In this document: in pieces, positions 59,494-64,000 of the stretch
How the letters are laid out: the number at the start of each line of letters is the position of its first letter
Position numbering within the stretch: position 1 is the stretch's first letter
Assembly (NCBI GenBank): GCA_010645155.1
Contig: JAAGOF010000055.1
Location: 1,330,842 to 1,394,841, forward strand
Length of the DNA: 64,000 nucleotides
Reading direction: 5' to 3'
Source of the DNA: Tigriopus japonicus
Taxonomy: Eukaryota; Arthropoda; Copepoda; Harpacticoida; Harpacticidae
Notes under the pieces: generated by a model
Database searches by the model: none
Seen by the model: the letters and a program-made list of their open reading frames with translations, nothing else
Told to the model about the DNA's origin: nothing
Made by a program: the position numbers and the translations under genes

Positions 59494-61619
59494 CAGAACA
59501 CAAAAATCTTTTGGAAAAAACATCTACTTAAATTTTGGTACTTCTTCTGATAATATATCTTAAATAGTGAAAATATAGGTTAAATAGTGATATTGTAAGT
59601 TATTTTGAGCTATTTTGACATAAACTACAAAACTTGAAAAAAAGCACATATTTTTCATTCGTGACACTATGAAATTTTTGGGAATTTGCTTTTTGTAATT
59701 CCTAGCGTTTTTCGTCCTTTTGGATCTAAAATTGACCATTCAAACCAAAATAACTCAGTTTGAATTCAACAGGTAGCTGATATAGTCTGTGAATATGGGT
59801 AAAATAGTTCATTGAAAATATCATAAGTAATAGGTTTTTAGGTATATAACTTGTCCCTGGACCTAAACTTATGTAGTACACACAAAGTAAAGTTGAATTG
59901 TGGGTCCAGAAAATGCCAAAATGTCTTTGCGAATTTTGATACAAACCTAAAAAGCCATTTGAAACACCGTGTCTTGTTAGAAAACGCTAGAAGTATATAC
60001 TTGGAAATTCAGTCGTCAAATTGTACTTTAATTTTATTTTAACCACAGACCCAAAATCTTGAACATGAGATACTTTGGGTAGATGGGGACAAAAATGGTA
60101 ATACGTGTCATTAACAATGAATTGTCAGTCCACTTTTGAAGTGACTCGTAGATTTACCTTTGAAAAACCTGATGGAGACATCAAGGAGTGATGTCGTTCT
60201 TGTCACAAGAAAAAATCTGGCAGAGACGTCTAAGATCTCTCTGACATGGGTTTGAATGACTTACGTTGCTTAAAGTTGCAGCAAGGTTCAAAGACGAGCA
60301 GACACCATTACAGTATTTGTCAGTTTGAAAAGGAATCTCAAAACCCACGAATGCATCAAACGTCATGAGCTGCAAATAAGAAAAATACGTCTCAGGGAGA
60401 AACACAGAAATCTCACTTAGATTTCGGTAAGATGTTTTTTTTTTAATTTGTCGAAATCTAAGTGAGATTTCTATGTTTCTCCCTAAGGATTGGTGCAGAG
60501 AACCAGTTTTATTTAAGAGTAAAGACGATTTATTTTGGGACATAATTGGGTTTCTGGGAAACTTCGTGAGGTTATTTTTGCATACGAAGCAACACTTCAT
60601 AAGAACTCGTGTGTCAGTGAGTCAACCAATCAAAAAAGTATTCCACAAAAAGAGAGGACGACTTTTTGTCGTGGTTGGTGCTGTTTCCTACTGTAAGAAA
60701 GGTTCCAAGTTCGATTCTCTACCCGACCTTTCTCGAGGAAACTTTCAATCGCAAATTCAGACAGGGAGCCATTCTGATACCACTGAACTTGAAAAAAAGT
60801 CGTTGATGTGATGGCCAGATTTGCTGGCCACGTGAAATTTAGAAGATCCGACTCTAGTACTCACAATAGTGATAAAAATCGTTTTGAGACATTTTAGAGC
60901 ACAATTCTAGAGGAATGGTAAGTTTTAAATTCACCTGAGAAAAGGGACAGATTTGAAATATGAAGAGCACAAATGATTTGGCCTTGCAAGATAGAATGAA
61001 ACCAATTGTTTCACACCTCTAAGGTTCGAAGGACAGCAATGCTTTTAAGGTACATCATCGGGACTGACAACAAAGTAAAAGCTTCACAAGAATTGAGTTC
61101 CGAAGAATTGCTCTCTAAATCGTCCGGTTGCTTGTTAGATGTTCTCAGTACATTATGAATAGGACGAGCAAACTTTCAAATAGATCGAAACATAAATTTT
61201 CATATGACACTTTCAAATCTACCATAGCCATTTTGAACATTTGCATTGGCTGGATGGAAGCATAAGGATGAACAATTTTCCTTTTCTTCGCACTCGCACA
61301 AATATTTGGGCTTTACATAAGTAATGGATTTGCCAACAAACAAATGTAAAGAATGTTCGGTTCGACATTGGAAACAACATTTCTCATGTTTTGAATGAGT
61401 CAATTTGTTTGAATGGAATGCATAATTTCGAACAAAAATATACGTGGGGTATCCAAACAAAAGGCAGATTGGGCTTGTAATTCGTTAAAGTACACGATTT
61501 TTGGATTTTTGCCAAGAATCGAAATGAAAATTTCTCTCTTGTGAGCAGGTGTTATTTTACAATTTTTTTTGTTAGACAAAGTTGTTCCAAGTTTTAATTT
61601 AATTACGGGGAATTGCATC
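59494..61619. other. Intergenic, with one strong hairpin
   Basis: No gene supported; frames around 60181-60811 overlap on both strands and cross the hairpin at 60394-60484. Confidence 0.4.
60394..60484. repeat. 33-bp near-perfect hairpin (pre-miRNA-sized)
   Basis: Left arm 60394-60426 and right arm 60452-60484 pair at 32 of 33 positions around a 25-base T-rich loop. Total length of 91 bases is in the range of animal microRNA precursors, but perfect pairing is also typical of tiny palindromic MITEs. No target duplication was seen. Confidence 0.75.
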
Positions 61620-62650
61620 TTTTTATCGGATTTTTCAATACCGCTACAAGGAATGGGATTCCCTGTAAAGAGAGTTAATCATTATTACATTATTATGGTT
61701 TCAAAAATTAATGTTTATATGAAATTTGATCTACCAATGAGTTACTGTTGGCAAATCTATACAACCCTTGTTTAGTGGGTTGGTCAGGAATAGTATTTAA
61801 GAATTTGTCCAATCCTGCCTTAAATGCTGTTAGAGGATCAGCTCCTACATATTCCCGACGAAGGCAAATAGGCAACAAATTGAACAATGAAGGAGCCCGA
61901 TAAAGAAGAGAGGAGGACTTCATTGATCGAACTAGCCTCGATTCCCTTGGATTTGGAGGTGCTCTCAGGGCGCACGTAAACCCTCTACGATCACTACAAC
62001 TGATCTCAAATCCTGGGCTAGGACAGAGCCCATGAATGCTCTTGAAAACATTCAGTATCAGATGCCTTTCATACCTTCTCTGAGTACTGTACAACCCTAA
62101 CTTCTGGAGCCTCTCCCAATATGAGAGCTCTCTCATTCCTGTAATGTTCCTAGTAAAACATCTTTGGACCTGCTCGACCTTTTGCAAACCTGCTGAACTC
62201 ATTGGAGCCCAAATGGGTGAGGCATATTCAAGATGCGGCTGGACAATCGACTTGTACAGAGTTAGCATCGTAATACTATCTCTGGACTTGAAAGTGCGAT
62301 AGATCCAGCCGCACGTTTGAAATGCCTTCCCCACTTTCAACTGGATATGCTCATCAAACTTTCCATCATCTTGGACGACAACTCCCAAATCTCTCATGGA
62401 CGATACCTGCTCAATATCACAACCTCCATTGTCTTTGAGAGGAACATCTAATTTTGACGCCCCATACGTCATTGTGCGGAATTTCATCCCGTTCAATGCC
62501 ATGTTACTCTCGCCAACCCAAGAGTAGACCTTCTCCAAGTCCTCAACTAAACATTTCGAGTCCTGCCCATTCCTTCCACAAACTAATTTTGTGTCATCAG
62601 CATATGAAGAAATACTGGCTTTTGTTCTAAAAACTTTAAAACTCTAAAAA
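61620..62650 (-). pseudogene. 5'-truncated LINE with reverse transcriptase C-terminal part
   Basis: On the minus strand an uninterrupted frame of about 305 codons runs from about 62640 to 61708. It contains SYADDTKLV (YADD at 62604-62593), the reverse transcriptase catalytic box, then MALNGMKFRTM, SSMRDLGVVVQDDGKFDEHI, LTLYKSIVQPHLEYASPIWAP and VEQVQRCFTRNITGMRELSYWERL, the standard post-palm order in CR1/Jockey-type LINEs. The 5' two thirds (endonuclease, fingers, palm A and B) are missing. About 90 bases of 3' UTR follow and match the fragment at 34505-34690. The open frame suggests fairly recent insertion. The reverse transcriptase itself would be inactive for lack of motif A. Confidence 0.85.
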
Positions 62651-63771
62651 CTTTCCACTTTGTCTAATTAAATCATGTCTTCGAACAAGTTTGGCTAACA
62701 CCAAAATTTGTAAAATAACATTTGCTCGAAATAGATAAATCTTCATTTAGATTTTTATATAAATCCAAAAATCGTACATTCAAACGAGTTACAAGCCCAG
62801 TCTACTTCTCGTCTGGATACTCTTCGAAAAGCTCACAAAGTGAGTTATCTTTCTTTGGAAATATTGAATTGGAACAATTAGGAATGGCGTTTCTGTTTTC
62901 CCAAACCAGCTATACTTACATAGTATGGAAGACGAGATAAAAGTTTAAGCGTTATGTAACATAAGGAGCACATTATATTTGGATTCCCATTTGCAATGAC
63001 ATACATGTATGTAGGGGACTGAAACACGCAAGTTATTCAAGCCGGCTTATGAAGACATCCCTATTAAAATTGGGTGAAGCAATGTTCAGGTTTTGGTCCG
63101 GTATTAAACTGTACTGATTTGAGGCTTCTAAAGTCTAAACATTTATGATCTGAAACCTGAATCTCGGGAACTTTAAAGTCTCTGCTTGCCAAAGCTATAA
63201 GCACCAAACCAAGCTAAATATGGTGCTCTTGAAAAAAAAAAATGATTGTTCTAAGTGTACGAATCGACCTCGATCAAAACGACAATGCTTGACTTTCACA
63301 AACATCCTGGGACAGAAAATGAAAATTTGGAAACATTAAATGCAGCGCATCTCTCGCTTTCTTCCCAAATCAACAAGAAATTTTGAATGGAGTAAGTAAA
63401 CACTTCAGTCAATTCTTTAAAAGCTTTCGATATTTTTTACGGATTTTCAACGGTACAGAGAATGTCATTCCATGTAAATCTCAAGAGAAAACAAAAAAAA
63501 CCGAATGGGGAAGGGTCACGTCACGTCTAATGAAAACAATCCAAAATATGATTAAGTCAATTACACACAAATAGCCCTTAAATGAGTACACATTGTCATC
63601 AGGTCAAGTGATGTTCAGGAGATAATAGTGAACTGAATCGAGTCGATATATGAAAGCAAAGAAATTTCAACAAATATGCCACGATTTTGCCAAAAAGTAC
63701 GTAATTGTAAGGCTTGATTTGCCCCTGACTTGCCTCAATACGGTGACGTATTTTAAACTGATATAAATATA
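62651..63771. other. Intergenic, nothing recognised
   Basis: AT-rich; short frames only. Confidence 0.4.
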
Positions 63772-64000
63772 CCAGGTGATTCATAGGAAACGGAACAGGA
63801 AACAATTATGTCCGTAAGTCGGAAATGTTTGATCTGACACAAAATAAAGGGAGCTCAAAAAATGCGGCAGATACACAATTCTCAAGATAAATATGGGTTT
63901 ATTTTCTTCATGACGCCTTATTTTTTATTTTAGCCAAATTTCGGAAGGGAGAAAAAAGCCGAGGTCACGATCGCTCTGTTTCAGAAAGGACCTTGGACGG
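63772..64000. mobile_element. Left end of a Tc1/mariner-like element, cut by the window edge
   Basis: Starts TA|CCAGGTGATTCATAGGAAACGG and is homologous to the reverse complement of the 381-bp MITE at 54645-55025, including the 'gaagggagaaaaaagccgaggtcacgatcgct' segment in both. It extends beyond the window, so whether it encodes a transposase is unknown. Confidence 0.6.

Noticed and set aside
60700..60770. tRNA-like T-loop sequence 'gttcgattc'
   Set aside because: No complementary T stem, acceptor stem or A-box upstream; no tRNA cloverleaf can be drawn.

Overview
The window is nuclear DNA from an arthropod, most likely a crustacean and plausibly a copepod. The evidence is spliced genes with GT-AG introns of 60-160 bp, two Ala/Pro/Tyr-rich cuticle-type genes with a TATA box plus TCAGT initiator, AT-rich intergenic DNA and many short decayed transposons. 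There is no prokaryotic organisation, rRNA or recognisable tRNA, and no CRISPR array. The species assignment is inference.

Layout. 0-11 kb: a decayed Ty3/gypsy remnant (1.4-2.0 kb), then two paralogous cuticle-type genes on the minus strand (3.1-3.8 and 9.8-10.5 kb). They share exon structure, 3' flank and core promoter; the first copy has about 450 bp of extra DNA just upstream of its TATA box. Between them lie a compound 19-bp minisatellite (5.6-6.95 kb) and a clean 307-bp hAT-type element with 8-bp target duplications. 12.2-20.0 kb: a near-perfect palindrome with about 3.8-kb arms around a 54-bp spacer; each arm holds outer tandem repeats, a non-LTR retroelement fragment and a possible small spliced gene. 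20-29 kb: no gene that can be supported.

30-42 kb is the main gene block, all on the plus strand: a 149-residue protein ending in a CAAX box; a five-exon F-box/UvrD-like protein resembling FBH1 whose Walker B and neighbouring helicase motifs are degenerate; and a four-exon ankyrin/polyproline/coiled-coil/RING protein. 42-50 kb is mainly mobile-element debris, including a three-level nest (Tc1-like element containing a hAT element containing another hAT element). 50.3-57.3 kb: a probable neuropeptide precursor built from three phase-compatible exons and encoding an FFxxxRY-amide (RYamide-type) peptide. 58.6-59.5 kb: a second palindromic element, made by inverted duplication of the 3' half of a Tc1-like transposon. 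61.6-62.65 kb: a 5'-truncated LINE with a YADD reverse transcriptase motif; related fragments lie at 34.5 and 42.5 kb.

The host genes do not form an operon or one pathway. The strongest themes are lineage-specific gene change (cuticle duplication, degenerate FBH1-like helicase, noncanonical RING) and repeated formation of inverted duplications by mobile DNA. All exon models come from reading frames and splice signals only; no transcript evidence was available.
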